DNA of 64,000 nucleotides from CALBPI01 sp039033995 (GCA_039033995.1 JBCCBP010000017.1:1-64000); one strand, 5' to 3'; counted from the first letter of the stretch, positions 1 through 7,753 are shown. Translations and numbers: made by a program. Notes: a model not told the origin generated them from the letters alone.

Positions 1-67
1 GTCTGTCGGCCGGCTAGGCCGGCCTCGGTTCGAACCCGAGGTTCGAATTTCGCCGTTCGGCGAGCCA
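1..67 (+). ncRNA. tRNA-like element 1 (5' end cut by window), degenerate
   Basis: The visible part contains a perfect 7-bp hairpin (GGCCGGC, loop TAG, GCCGGCC, positions 8-24), then CTCGG-TTCGAAC-CCGAG (24-40), then a second TTCGAAT, and it ends with an encoded GCCA at 64-67. The hairpin at 24-40 could be a serine-type anticodon arm with anticodon CGA or a T-arm. No canonical cloverleaf can be drawn: the distance from the last TTCGAAT loop to CCA is wrong and there is no recognisable D-arm. It shares its first ten bases and its general plan with the element at 169-253. A rho-independent terminator follows 7 bases after CCA, so it resembles a transcribed small RNA gene. It could equally be a decayed class II tRNA. 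Confidence 0.4.
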
Positions 68-69
68 CA

Positions 70-95
70 AAAAAGGCCCAGATAGGGCCATTTTC
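70..95 (+). terminator. rho-independent terminator after tRNA-like element 1
   Basis: A GC stem (GGCCC at 75-79, GGGCC at 85-89, loop AGATA) is preceded by six A residues and followed by ATTTT. The A-run on the other side would let it also work on the minus strand, weakly. It starts three bases after the CCA of the upstream element. Confidence 0.7.
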
Positions 96-102
96 GTGTC
101 TA

Positions 103-157
103 GCGCGCCCGGCAGGATTGATCAAAACCAGCTTTCGCCGGTTTTGCCCCTACGGGC
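103..157 (-). pseudogene. compact tRNA-Arg-like remnant
   Basis: Positions 103-119 repeat exactly 17 bases (GCGCGCCCGGCAGGATT) of the 3' end of the intact tRNA-Arg gene at 259-334, in the same orientation. At the other end, CGGGC (153-157) repeats the base of its acceptor stem. Between them there is no D- or anticodon arm, only a hairpin with an 8-of-9 bp stem (124-145), whose loop is GAAA on the minus strand. On the minus strand the end reads CTA where a tRNA has CCA. It could be a deleted tRNA copy, an integration (att) scar, or a small structured RNA. Confidence 0.4.
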
Positions 158-168
158 ATCGTCGCTGA

Positions 169-253
169 GCTCCGATGTCTGTCGGCTCTCTGCGAGAGCC
201 TCGGTGCGAACCGCAGCCTGTCGGCTGCCCGGTTCGACTCCTCCGGAGCGCCA
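169..253 (+). ncRNA. tRNA-like element 2, class II-like with encoded CCA
   Basis: The 5' end GCTCCGA (169-175) can pair with CCGGAGC (243-249), followed by G and an encoded CCA (251-253). Between them lie a perfect hairpin GGCTCTC/GAGAGCC (184-200), GGTGCGAACC (204-213), a hairpin GCAGCC/GGCTGC with loop TGTC (213-228) that resembles a class II variable arm, and a T-loop GGTTCGACTCC (231-241) whose stem is only about 2 bp. The start GATGTCTG is reminiscent of tRNA-Ser. The anticodon cannot be assigned with confidence; CGA or TGC are possible depending on which hairpin is taken as the anticodon arm. It is either a degenerate tRNA or an unusual tRNA-like RNA. Confidence 0.45.
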
Positions 254-258
254 TGAAA

Positions 259-334
259 TGGCGCGCCCGGCAGGATTCGAACCTGCGACCAATGGATTAG
301 GAATCCACTACTCTATCCCCTGAGCTACGGGCGC
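259..334 (-). tRNA. tRNA-Arg (anticodon CCT)
   Basis: The minus strand folds as a standard 76-nt cloverleaf: acceptor GCGCCCG/CGGGCGC, D-arm beginning TAGCTCAG, anticodon stem GTGGA/TCCAT with loop TTCCTAA (anticodon CCT, reading AGG), T-loop GGTTCGAATCC, and encoded CCA (259-261). It converges on tRNA-like element 2. The two CCA tails are five bases apart and form a perfect inverted repeat (GCGCCA, TGAAA, TGGCGC; 248-264). Confidence 0.95.
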
Positions 335-363
335 TTCGTGAGCATTTGCGTTCCGTTACATTC

Positions 364-1818
364 TTACGACAGGCCACCCATGCACAGATATTTCATCTCA
401 AGGTAGTCATCGAGGCCGTGTTTCGAGCCTTCCCGGCCCTGGCCCGACTCCTTGATCCCACCGAAAGGCGCAGCTTCGTTCGAAATGATGCCTTCGTTGA
501 TGCCGACCATACCGTACTCGAGTGCGTCGCTGACTCGCCAGACTCGGCCAATGTCTCGCGAGTAGAAATAGCACGCGAGGCCGAACGGTGTTGCGTTCGC
601 GAGCCGGATCGCCTCGTCGTCACTTGAAAACCTAAGCACGGGTGCGACCGGACCAAAGATCTCTTCTTCAAAAACACGCATGGTGTCGTCGACCTCGGTC
701 AGCACAGTCGGAGCTACAAAGCAGGGCCCAAGATCCTCTTGCGAAACAGCGCCTGCAATTTGGGCACCGCGAGCGGTGGCATCGGCGATCAGCGCATTGA
801 CGTTGTCTGCGGCTTTGGCGTGAATCAGCGGTCCTATCGAGACGGAATCGTCCATCCCGCTGCCCATCGTTAGCTCGGCAGCCGCGGCGACGAGCTTCTC
901 GACGAACGCATCATGTACCGATTCGTGGACGATAAACCGGTTCGCGCATACGCAGGTTTGCCCGGCATTGCGGAACTTGGCCATCATCGCGCCCTGGACA
1001 GCGGCGTCGATATCCGCATCGTCGAATACGATGAACGGCGCATTGCCGCCCAATTCCATCGACGTGCGCTTGACCGTGGCAGCACACTGTTGCATCAGAA
1101 GCTTGCCGACTCGCGTGGAACCGGTGAAGCTCAACTTGCGCACCGTGGGACTGGACGTCAGCGTCGCGCCGATGGCCTCGGTATCGCCGGACACGATATT
1201 GATGACGCCTTTCGGGATTCCGGCCCGTTCCGACAACTCAACCAACGCGAGTGCTGACAACGGCGTCTCGTTGGCCGGTTTACAAACGACCGTGCAACCA
1301 GCGGCCAGCGCCGGCGCGATTTTGCGCGCCAGCATGGCGTTTGGGAAATTCCAGGGCGTGATGCACGCCACCACACCGATCGGCTGCTTGATCACAACGA
1401 CGCGTTTATCGGCGGAAGGGCCCGGGATCGTGTCGCCGTAGACCCGTTTCGCTTCCTCGGCGAACCACTCGATATAGCTTGCGCCATACGCGATTTCACC
1501 ACGCGCCTCAGCCAACGGTTTGCCCTGTTCGGCTGTCAGTAGCTGAGAGAGATCCTCCTGCGCCGACAACACGAGGCCATGCCAGGTTTTCAGCAACGCC
1601 GAGCGGGATTTGGCGGGCATCTCGCGCCATGTCGATAACGCTTGTTCCGCGGCGGCGATCGCCTGAAGCGTCTCATCTCGGCCACAAGAGGTGACTTCCG
1701 CGAGGACTTCGCCGGTCGCTGGATTGGTCACTTCGTAGCTTTGGCCATTCTCGGGCGATCGCCAGGACCCGTCGATATAGGCGCCGGTCTTCAATAGTGC
1801 GGAATCGGTTAGCTGCAT
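364..1818 (-). CDS. gabD: NAD(P)-dependent succinate-semialdehyde dehydrogenase
   Basis: A 484-residue aldehyde dehydrogenase that oxidises succinate semialdehyde to succinate in the cytoplasm. Visible family features are the cofactor-binding ITPWNFP segment, the catalytic glutamate in MELGGNAPF (about residue 255), the catalytic cysteine in NAGQTCVCANRF (about 289), and the C-terminal FGGIKESGQGREG. The length matches E. coli GabD. The reading frame extends upstream to 1863, inside the preceding gene. I chose the ATG at 1818 because GGAG lies just before it and it leaves a 13-base gap after the stop of the upstream dehydrogenase. The two genes are co-directional, which suggests a 4-hydroxybutyrate to succinate operon. 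A glutarate-semialdehyde substrate is the main alternative. Confidence 0.9.
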   Translation of the reverse strand: MQLTDSALLKTGAYIDGSWRSPENGQSYEVTNPATGEVLAEVTSCGRDETLQAIAAAEQALSTWREMPAKSRSALLKTWHGLVLSAQEDLSQLLTAEQGKPLAEARGEIAYGASYIEWFAEEAKRVYGDTIPGPSADKRVVVIKQPIGVVACITPWNFPNAMLARKIAPALAAGCTVVCKPANETPLSALALVELSERAGIPKGVINIVSGDTEAIGATLTSSPTVRKLSFTGSTRVGKLLMQQCAATVKRTSMELGGNAPFIVFDDADIDAAVQGAMMAKFRNAGQTCVCANRFIVHESVHDAFVEKLVAAAAELTMGSGMDDSVSIGPLIHAKAADNVNALIADATARGAQIAGAVSQEDLGPCFVAPTVLTEVDDTMRVFEEEIFGPVAPVLRFSSDDEAIRLANATPFGLACYFYSRDIGRVWRVSDALEYGMVGINEGIISNEAAPFGGIKESGQGREGSKHGLDDYLEMKYLCMGGLS

Positions 1819-1831
1819 GCGGAGCTCCGTG

Positions 1832-2989
1832 TCAGAAAGACGCCCGATAGATGGCCAACGCATCGGCCTCGGTCACTTCGCGAGGATTGTTGATCAACAA
1901 GCGTTGCTGCGCCATCGCGTCATTCGCCAACTTCGGCAGATCTGCCTCTGGCACATCGACCTCAGACAACGTCGCGGGAAGCTCAAGCTCGCGAATCAAC
2001 TTAACAAAATAGTCGACGAGTTGGTGGCACCGATCGTGAGTGTCGCTGGAAAGCGTGCCGCCCGGCAACACGACCTCGGCCAACTCGGCATACTGTGCAG
2101 CGGCATGGGTAGCGTTGAACCGTAACACCTCAGGCAGGACCAGCGAATTACTGAGCCCATGCGGGATGTGATAGTGACCGCCCAGCGGATAAGCCAGTGC
2201 ATGCACGGCTGCAACCGGAGCGTTGGCGAACGCCTGGCCGGCCAGACAGGCGCCCAGCAACATCGACTGACGCGCTGCAAGGTGACTGCCTTCGTGAGTG
2301 GCACGAACGATACTGTCCGAAATCAACCGCAGCGACTCACGCGCCAGCATGTCGGAGTACGCGTTTTTCTTATGTGCGCTGGTGTAGGCTTCGACCGCAT
2401 GCACCATGGCATCGACCCCGGTCGCCGCCGTGATCGCGGGTGGTAGACCCAGCGTCAACTCAGCATCGAGCAACGCAACATCGGGGTAAAGATGATCCGA
2501 CACGATGCCCTGCTTAGTCGTCTCGCCTGTGGTCAGGATGGCAACGGCCGTGGCTTCCGAGCCGGTGCCAGCCGTTGTTGGAATCAAAATCAACGGTAGG
2601 CGAGGGCCTGTCGCTTGATCGACGCCATAGGCATCGGCCAGCGACTCGCCCGAGCCAGCTAGCAGCGCGACGACCTTGGCCGTATCCATCGAGCTACCGC
2701 CGCCGAGACCAATCACACCGTCGGCTTGGCTGCTATGGGCAAGGTGTAGCGCATCGATGACGATTTGCTCGGGGGGATCAGCGACAACATCGGTGAAAGC
2801 GACAGGGGCGCAACCGCCATCAACGAGCATAGACTGCATCCGATCGAGCATACCCAGTTTGACGATACCGTCGTCGGTGACAATCAGCGGCCGTTGAACA
2901 CCAAGTTTCTGGCAAATGCCGGCGATATCGCCTAAAGCGCCGGGTGCATTGATGATCGATCGTGTGGTGGTGAACGAAAACGAGTTCAT
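1832..2989 (-). CDS. iron-containing alcohol dehydrogenase, probable 4-hydroxybutyrate dehydrogenase
   Basis: A 385-residue group III (Fe-dependent) alcohol dehydrogenase. The nucleotide-binding GGGSSMDTAK (about residue 97), IPTTAGTGSEAT (about 137) and the metal-ligand stretches DAMVHAVEAY and HALAYPLGGHYHIPHG (about 265-280) are all present. The fold alone does not fix the alcohol substrate. Because the gene directly precedes a GabD-type succinate-semialdehyde dehydrogenase in the same orientation, I infer 4-hydroxybutyrate oxidation to succinate semialdehyde. Other Fe-ADH roles (1,3-propanediol, lactaldehyde, maleylacetate) remain possible but explain the pairing less well. Confidence 0.8.
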   Translation of the reverse strand: MNSFSFTTTRSIINAPGALGDIAGICQKLGVQRPLIVTDDGIVKLGMLDRMQSMLVDGGCAPVAFTDVVADPPEQIVIDALHLAHSSQADGVIGLGGGSSMDTAKVVALLAGSGESLADAYGVDQATGPRLPLILIPTTAGTGSEATAVAILTTGETTKQGIVSDHLYPDVALLDAELTLGLPPAITAATGVDAMVHAVEAYTSAHKKNAYSDMLARESLRLISDSIVRATHEGSHLAARQSMLLGACLAGQAFANAPVAAVHALAYPLGGHYHIPHGLSNSLVLPEVLRFNATHAAAQYAELAEVVLPGGTLSSDTHDRCHQLVDYFVKLIRELELPATLSEVDVPEADLPKLANDAMAQQRLLINNPREVTEADALAIYRASF

Positions 2990-3059
2990 CCCACAAGACT
3001 AATGGGGTTTACGAGGCTTTGAAAGTGCCGTCGCTGTTTGCTTGCCGTGGCGAGTCGAC

Positions 3060-3509
3060 CTACGCGACCGGGCGCTGGGTCAGCGTCGACATCGGTTGGC
3101 GCATCGCTTCCGGAATGGGTACGGGCATTTGGCTAATCCGATCCACCAGCACATGCGTGAACGTGCCGTAAGCTGCCGCCACTGGCTCACCCTGCTTAAA
3201 AATACCGACGCCCCACTGCACGGAGCTGTTACCCAGGTGATTGACCCGAAGACCGCCCTCGAGCTTCTCAGGGAATGCGATGCTTTGTTTGTAGTGACAC
3301 TCGGAGTGGACGATGAAAGCGACCAGCGGGCCGTGCTGATAGTCGAGGCCACACTGCTCGATCATGAAGGTGTTAGCGATGGTGTCGAAATAGGCGTAAT
3401 AGTTGACGTTGTTGACGTGCCCATAGGCATCGTTGTCGATCCAACGTGTTGGCATGGGTAAGTACCAACCGTAGTGATCTCTGCTTCTTGTTGTGTCTTG
3501 CTCAGTCAT
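3060..3509 (-). CDS. acyl-CoA thioesterase, 4-hydroxybenzoyl-CoA thioesterase (hotdog) family
   Basis: A 149-residue single hotdog domain. RWIDNDAYGHVNNVNYYAYFD near residue 22 carries the conserved Asp followed by GHVNN that defines the YbgC/FcbC group. The protein would hydrolyse short or medium acyl-CoA thioesters in the cytoplasm. It lies 70 bases upstream of the iron alcohol dehydrogenase on the same strand, so it may be co-transcribed. The usual tol-pal partner ybgC is absent from the tol cluster in this window (19628-25845), but this protein's position gives no reason to call it ybgC. The substrate is not determinable from sequence. Confidence 0.85.
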   Translation of the reverse strand: MTEQDTTRSRDHYGWYLPMPTRWIDNDAYGHVNNVNYYAYFDTIANTFMIEQCGLDYQHGPLVAFIVHSECHYKQSIAFPEKLEGGLRVNHLGNSSVQWGVGIFKQGEPVAAAYGTFTHVLVDRISQMPVPIPEAMRQPMSTLTQRPVA

Positions 3510-3841
3510 AAATCGCTTTTGGGTTATCGAACCGAAACATCGTGCCTCTGTTCCTGTCTTTTTAGTACGTTGATCGCTATCAGCGTCTGCGTCAATAGAT
3601 TCGTCGCTCGCTTCTTGAGCGGCATGACACGCTTTCCGAAACCTGGCAAAGGTTGTACGTCGATACCGGTCGGGTCATTACGCCCCGTGTGAGTGTCTGT
3701 TCGTGCAGGCTGAGCATCCGTATCGGATGGCGCACCGAAACTGACTGCAGGCATCAGGCTTGCCTTAACGACTTCGAAGATCGAAAAAAAAGCGCTCGAC
3801 TAGCGAGCGCTTTATTGGGTTGGCCCTGTTCAGGCTGTCGA
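3510..3841. other. intergenic region, no convincing gene
   Basis: This 332-base stretch separates two minus-strand genes. It holds the terminator of the DUF3300 gene at its right end. A 76-codon minus-strand frame (3524-3754) ending in a basic tail lies just before the thioesterase, but it has no good ribosome binding site and no recognisable domain. I leave it unannotated. The promoter for the thioesterase operon should lie here; I could not place it. Confidence 0.5.
3786..3816 (-). terminator. rho-independent terminator of the DUF3300 gene
   Basis: Read on the minus strand, a stem of nine base pairs (AAGCGCTCG pairing with CGAGCGCTT) closes a loop of about five bases and runs into a tract of eight T residues. 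It lies about 25 bases after the stop codon of the DUF3300 gene, so that transcript is separate from the thioesterase operon. Confidence 0.9.
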
Positions 3842-5491
3842 CTAGTTGCGACTGCGGCTGCGTCCCGATGAGCGGCTGCTGCCACTCGATCGACGCGACG
3901 ATGAAGCACGACTACTGCGAGCGCTGCCACGCGATGACGACATTCGCGAATTGCTGCTGGCACCACTGCGTGATCCACTCGCGCGGCTTGATGACGCCTG
4001 ACGGCTCGGGCTGGCAGCACGCTGCGTGCGCTGTGGCGCGCTGCTGCGACGTGCTGTGTTCGGCGACGCTGACCGACTGCGCGTCGACCGGTTGGCTGTG
4101 CCTGAGCGGCTGGACCGGTTTGCCGTCGCACGGCTGGTCGTCCCGCGACCGCTCGTGAACCGAGAGCTCGATTGCGAGCGACTGCCCGACGAGTACTGCT
4201 TCACTGGCGCGCCAGTCGCGCGTGACTCTCCGCCGCGTTTGGTCGTACGGTTCTGAGCGCGATTGTTCCGCGTATTGGCGCGTTGCGTCGTCCGAGTCGA
4301 CCGATTCGTGGCACGAGCATTTGTTCGGTCGGACCGGCTGGTGAACCGACTATTGGCAAGGTTTTGCGTTCGCGTCGCACGGTTATTGCTCGCGTTCGCT
4401 TGCCGATTGCCGGACGCAAAGCGCTGTCCGCTGGCACGGTTCGTGTTTTGTCGGCGCGCCGAGTCACTCGCGTTGCGGCGGCTGTTGCCGGCGAAGCGGC
4501 TCCGATTGCTCCGGTTGTTGCGTACCGTGCCCGGCTGGGCTCGTGTGTAGCCGTTGCGGTTATACGTCAGCTGGCGACCGGCCGTACGGTTGCGGCTGTA
4601 ACCTGGGCGTGAGCCGTGGAAGCGATTCGGGAACCACCGATAGTGGCCGCGCCGATTGAAGCGACCGGTACCGCCATACACGAAGTAGTCGCGGCTGTGG
4701 CGGTGGCGGAAAAATCGGCGCGAGTTGAATCGGAAACCGTAGAACGGGTGGCGCACGGTATCGAAGTAATTCAAATGCAGGAACCGGTTGTGCCACGAGA
4801 TCGCAAACGCGGTGCTGACACCCCAGAAGAACGGGTCGCCATAAAAACGATGGCCGACCGCATACGGGTGGTAATACAACGGGTACCCGACATCATGGTA
4901 GAAGTAGGTGCGATACGGTCGACGTACGACAACCTCGACGGGATCGTAGTAGGGCACGTAGATCACTTCCGGATCGGCCGGTGCGATGACAACGCGATCC
5001 GCGTCACGGGTGATGATCTGCCGGTCATCGGTTTCCAGATTGCCGGCGAGATATGCCTGATCGCGAAAGCGCTCCACCGCCTCCAGCACCTCGGTTTGCT
5101 GACCCAATACGGCCTCGCCAAGCTGCCAGGTCCAATCGAGATCCTCATTCAGCAATGCGAGCGCTTCGGGATAATTCAGCAGAGCGACAATGGCGTCGTC
5201 CCACGCCGGGTCGGGCGTCGCGTTCTCGGCATTCGCGCCATCGTCCAGAAAGCGTTGTGCCTCGACAAGCTGTAACGGATACGTCGCAGCGGGCAACACA
5301 ATGGCCAGCAGGTCGTCCGGATACAACGCGACCGGTGCCACAAGATTGTCCAGCTCGGACGCTGAGAGCGGGGCGCTGGCAGCGTCGCGGTCTTGTGCCA
5401 CCGCTGTGACAGCCGCGGCGGCCAGCAACAAGCCGACCAGCCAGAGGCTCATCGACCGCAAGGGTAGACGGTTTACAACTCGCGAGTTCAT
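3842..5491 (-). CDS. secreted DUF3300 protein with a long Arg/Ser/Asn-rich tail
   Basis: A 549-residue exported protein. A signal peptide with a basic start and a hydrophobic core covers residues 1-33 and ends near AVAQD. The DUF3300 domain follows (about 40-190), with LVAPVALYPDDLLA and VIYVPYYDPVEVV. A Tyr/His/Phe/Arg-rich segment spans about 195-300. From about 305 to the end the sequence is low complexity, almost only R, S, N, T, A and G. Related DUF3300 proteins often have disordered tails, but a 240-residue basic tail is long. The function is unknown. An AGGA motif precedes the ATG. The tail could bind DNA, lipopolysaccharide or peptidoglycan, but that is a guess. Confidence 0.85.
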   Translation of the reverse strand: MNSRVVNRLPLRSMSLWLVGLLLAAAAVTAVAQDRDAASAPLSASELDNLVAPVALYPDDLLAIVLPAATYPLQLVEAQRFLDDGANAENATPDPAWDDAIVALLNYPEALALLNEDLDWTWQLGEAVLGQQTEVLEAVERFRDQAYLAGNLETDDRQIITRDADRVVIAPADPEVIYVPYYDPVEVVVRRPYRTYFYHDVGYPLYYHPYAVGHRFYGDPFFWGVSTAFAISWHNRFLHLNYFDTVRHPFYGFRFNSRRFFRHRHSRDYFVYGGTGRFNRRGHYRWFPNRFHGSRPGYSRNRTAGRQLTYNRNGYTRAQPGTVRNNRSNRSRFAGNSRRNASDSARRQNTNRASGQRFASGNRQANASNNRATRTQNLANSRFTSRSDRTNARATNRSTRTTQRANTRNNRAQNRTTKRGGESRATGAPVKQYSSGSRSQSSSRFTSGRGTTSRATANRSSRSGTANRSTRSRSASPNTARRSSAPQRTQRAASPSRQASSSRASGSRSGASSNSRMSSSRGSARSSRASSSRRSSGSSRSSGRSRSRN

Positions 5492-5906
5492 CGCATTCCT
5501 CGTGCGCCGTTAACGACGCCTGTTAGCACAGTTGCCACAATAAGCGGGTTTAGCTGAACCCAAGCTTAACACCAGGCTGTTGAGACAATGATCACGCAGA
5601 TTCAAAGCTTTCTAGAAAAATTCGATAAACTAATGATTTTAAATAAAATAAATTAGTTATCAACGAGGGCATTAACTCGTATTTCGTCAAATCTGTCGAC
5701 GCCGTAAAGATGGCGGGGCTTATCGGCAATCTCACCCGCGTGGGATCGACAGCGCCGATCGGGATGACGTTGCGCTCAAGCAGCAGCGAGATTGTTTCGC
5801 AACGGCCGCCGTCGACTAATGCCCGCATGTGGCCGATCTCTTCTTGCTCGTCGGGTATGCGATGATAACCAGCGCGCGCTAATCCTATTCCCTGAGTCAC
5901 GTCTTG
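5492..5906. other. intergenic region with an AT-rich island, divergent promoters expected
   Basis: This 415-base gap lies between the divergent DUF3300 gene (minus) and the MFS gene (plus). Bases 5610-5665 are strikingly AT-rich compared with the surroundings and read TTTTAAATAAAATAAATTAG at the centre. A 108-codon minus-strand frame (5592-5918) crosses it; its protein matches nothing I recognise, and it would overlap the MFS start, so I do not call it. The AT-rich block could be a promoter upstream element or a binding site for a nucleoid protein. Confidence 0.4.
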
Positions 5907-7100
5907 ATGTCGCATCACTGGTTGTACAACCGAACGCTTTGGCTGTTGCTTGGCTGTCAGGTCGCCTCCGTCTGTGGGTCGGTGGTCATTGTGAGCATCG
6001 GTGGCCTCGTTGGGGCGGAGTTGGCGCCCACGCCGGTTTGGGCGACCCTGCCGGTGTCATTGATGGTCGTCGGCATGGCCACCAGTGCCGCCCCAGCCGC
6101 GCTGTTAATGGCGCGTGTCGGTCGTAAACCTGTCTTTCTGGCTGGGATCCTCATCGCATCGATGTCGTTGCTGCTTGCCTGGTACGGCATGCGCGAAGCT
6201 TCTTTCGGCTGGTTCTGTGTTGGCTTGTTTGGCTTCGGTATGAACATGGCCTGCGTTCACCAATATCGTTTCGCGGCGGCTGAAAGCGTCGCCCAGCGTC
6301 ATGCGGCCGGTGCCCTATCGTTAATTCTATTGGGCCCCGTGGCTGGTGCGCTGATCGGGCCAGCGCTGCTCGATACGCTGCGTGACGGCGCGGCCGTTGC
6401 CGGTACGGCACCGGTCTTTGTCGGTTTGGCGGTTGTGATGATCATTGCTGCCATCCTGATGGGGGCAACGCATATGCTTGGGCGAGACAGCGACGCGCCA
6501 CCCTCGCACAGCGCGGAGACGTCGGTGCGCCCCCCGCAGCTGACGATCGCGCTCGCGATCTGCGCAGGCGTCAGCGCGTACGCGATCATGTCACTGATCA
6601 TGACGGCTACGCCCATCAATATGCATCACGTCGACGGTTTCGATATCGGTACGACGGCACGCGTTATCCGGGCGCACGTGATCGCGATGTATCTGCCATC
6701 CGTTGTGTTCGCCACACTGATCGCGTGGTTCGGCGTTCGCCGCCTATTGTTTGTCGGGATCGTCTGTTATGCGGCGGTGCTGGCAACAGCGCTCAGCGGC
6801 CGAGGCCTCGGCCACTACACGATTGCGTTGGTGGCGCTGGGGCTCGGATGGAACCTATTGTACCTCGGCGGCACTTACCTCATTACCCAAAGCGCGAGTG
6901 GGCCCGGTCGTTTCAGACTGCAGGCACTCAACGAGTTTGCCGTGTTCTCGATCTCTGCACTCGCATCACTGGCAGCCGGCGCGGTGCTATATCGCTTCGG
7001 TTGGTCGTACCTGTTGATGGCGCCCATCCCGTTTCTCGCGATGATGGTGGTTCTACTGGCTGGCGAGCGCCGCAGCGCCGCACCAGCGGTACAGACTTAG
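5907..7100 (+). CDS. MFS transporter
   Basis: A 397-residue integral membrane protein with about twelve hydrophobic segments and the intracellular loop motif LMARVGRKP (about residues 70-78) after the second one, as expected for the major facilitator superfamily. A hydrophilic central loop (about 195-212) separates the two halves. An in-frame TTG lies one codon upstream, but the ATG at 5907 is the better start. It stands alone on this strand and converges with the barrel gene, overlapping it by four bases. The substrate cannot be inferred; no regulator gene lies next to it. Confidence 0.85.
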   Translation: MSHHWLYNRTLWLLLGCQVASVCGSVVIVSIGGLVGAELAPTPVWATLPVSLMVVGMATSAAPAALLMARVGRKPVFLAGILIASMSLLLAWYGMREASFGWFCVGLFGFGMNMACVHQYRFAAAESVAQRHAAGALSLILLGPVAGALIGPALLDTLRDGAAVAGTAPVFVGLAVVMIIAAILMGATHMLGRDSDAPPSHSAETSVRPPQLTIALAICAGVSAYAIMSLIMTATPINMHHVDGFDIGTTARVIRAHVIAMYLPSVVFATLIAWFGVRRLLFVGIVCYAAVLATALSGRGLGHYTIALVALGLGWNLLYLGGTYLITQSASGPGRFRLQALNEFAVFSISALASLAAGAVLYRFGWSYLLMAPIPFLAMMVVLLAGERRSAAPAVQT

Positions 7101-7753
7101 AAGTTGAACGAGAAGGAGACTGCTGCCACCGGGTACCACTCGTAGTCGCCCAGCTCATCTTCCAGCTCGAGCCGCTCCTGTTCTAGTGCATCACGGAACG
7201 TAGCGTCGGTCGCCAACACGCCGTCCGCGGCGAGATCCAATGCGACCGACCCTTGATACATTACGCCGGCATCGAAGTGCAGGCCAAACGTATCGAACAC
7301 GCGGAAGTCCAGGCCGACACCGGCATACGGTGCCACTGAGTCGAAGGTGGCTTTGCCGCGAAGGTTACCGACATCATTCGCGTCGAAAGTCTGTCCACCA
7401 ATATCGAACGTGCCGGTGTTGGCGCCGAGGAAGCTACCTTCATTGCCGTTGGCCACCAAACCTGCAGAGACGCGGAACGGGCTTAACGGCGCCCGGGCAT
7501 TCAGCGTCACGTAGGCGCTGGAGAGATCCAGCTCGACGTCATAGTCGATACCGGCCTCTTCACGGGTCGTGTCGTACGTGTATGTATTGAAGCCTGCGCG
7601 CAGATCTAGATAGGGGATCGGGCGCCAGGTGGCTTCCAGTCCGAGGCCCTGGGTGCCGGCTCGCAGGCCAATCCATAAGTCGTCGTCGGCTTGAACTGGC
7701 GCTGTCAAACACGCTGCGAGGAGACCGGCCGCAGCAATCCTGTGCATTTTCAT
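7097..7753 (-). CDS. outer-membrane beta-barrel protein (TIGR04219-like)
   Basis: A 218-residue protein with a signal peptide (cut near residue 22, after VQA) followed by alternating amphipathic strands and a C-terminal aromatic residue (SFSFNF), the signature of an outer-membrane barrel. The short WIGLRAGTQGLGLEATWRP opening and total length fit the small barrels of the TIGR04219 family, whose function is unknown. An acidic insertion (DALEQERLELEDELGD) sits before the last strand. It is a single gene, convergent with the MFS gene. Confidence 0.75.
   Translation of the reverse strand: MKMHRIAAAGLLAACLTAPVQADDDLWIGLRAGTQGLGLEATWRPIPYLDLRAGFNTYTYDTTREEAGIDYDVELDLSSAYVTLNARAPLSPFRVSAGLVANGNEGSFLGANTGTFDIGGQTFDANDVGNLRGKATFDSVAPYAGVGLDFRVFDTFGLHFDAGVMYQGSVALDLAADGVLATDATFRDALEQERLELEDELGDYEWYPVAAVSFSFNF

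Noticed and set aside
259..334. tRNA-Arg(CCT) as an active genomic-island attachment site
   Set aside because: No integrase, no direct repeat flanking foreign genes and no island-type genes follow; only the 17-base copy at 103-119 hints at it.
3524..3754. 76-codon minus-strand frame before the thioesterase
   Set aside because: No ribosome binding site, no recognisable domain, and no homologue that I can recall.
4616..5275. 219-codon plus-strand frame inside the DUF3300 gene
   Set aside because: Opposite to a gene with a signal peptide, a known domain and a terminator; the frame lacks any motif.
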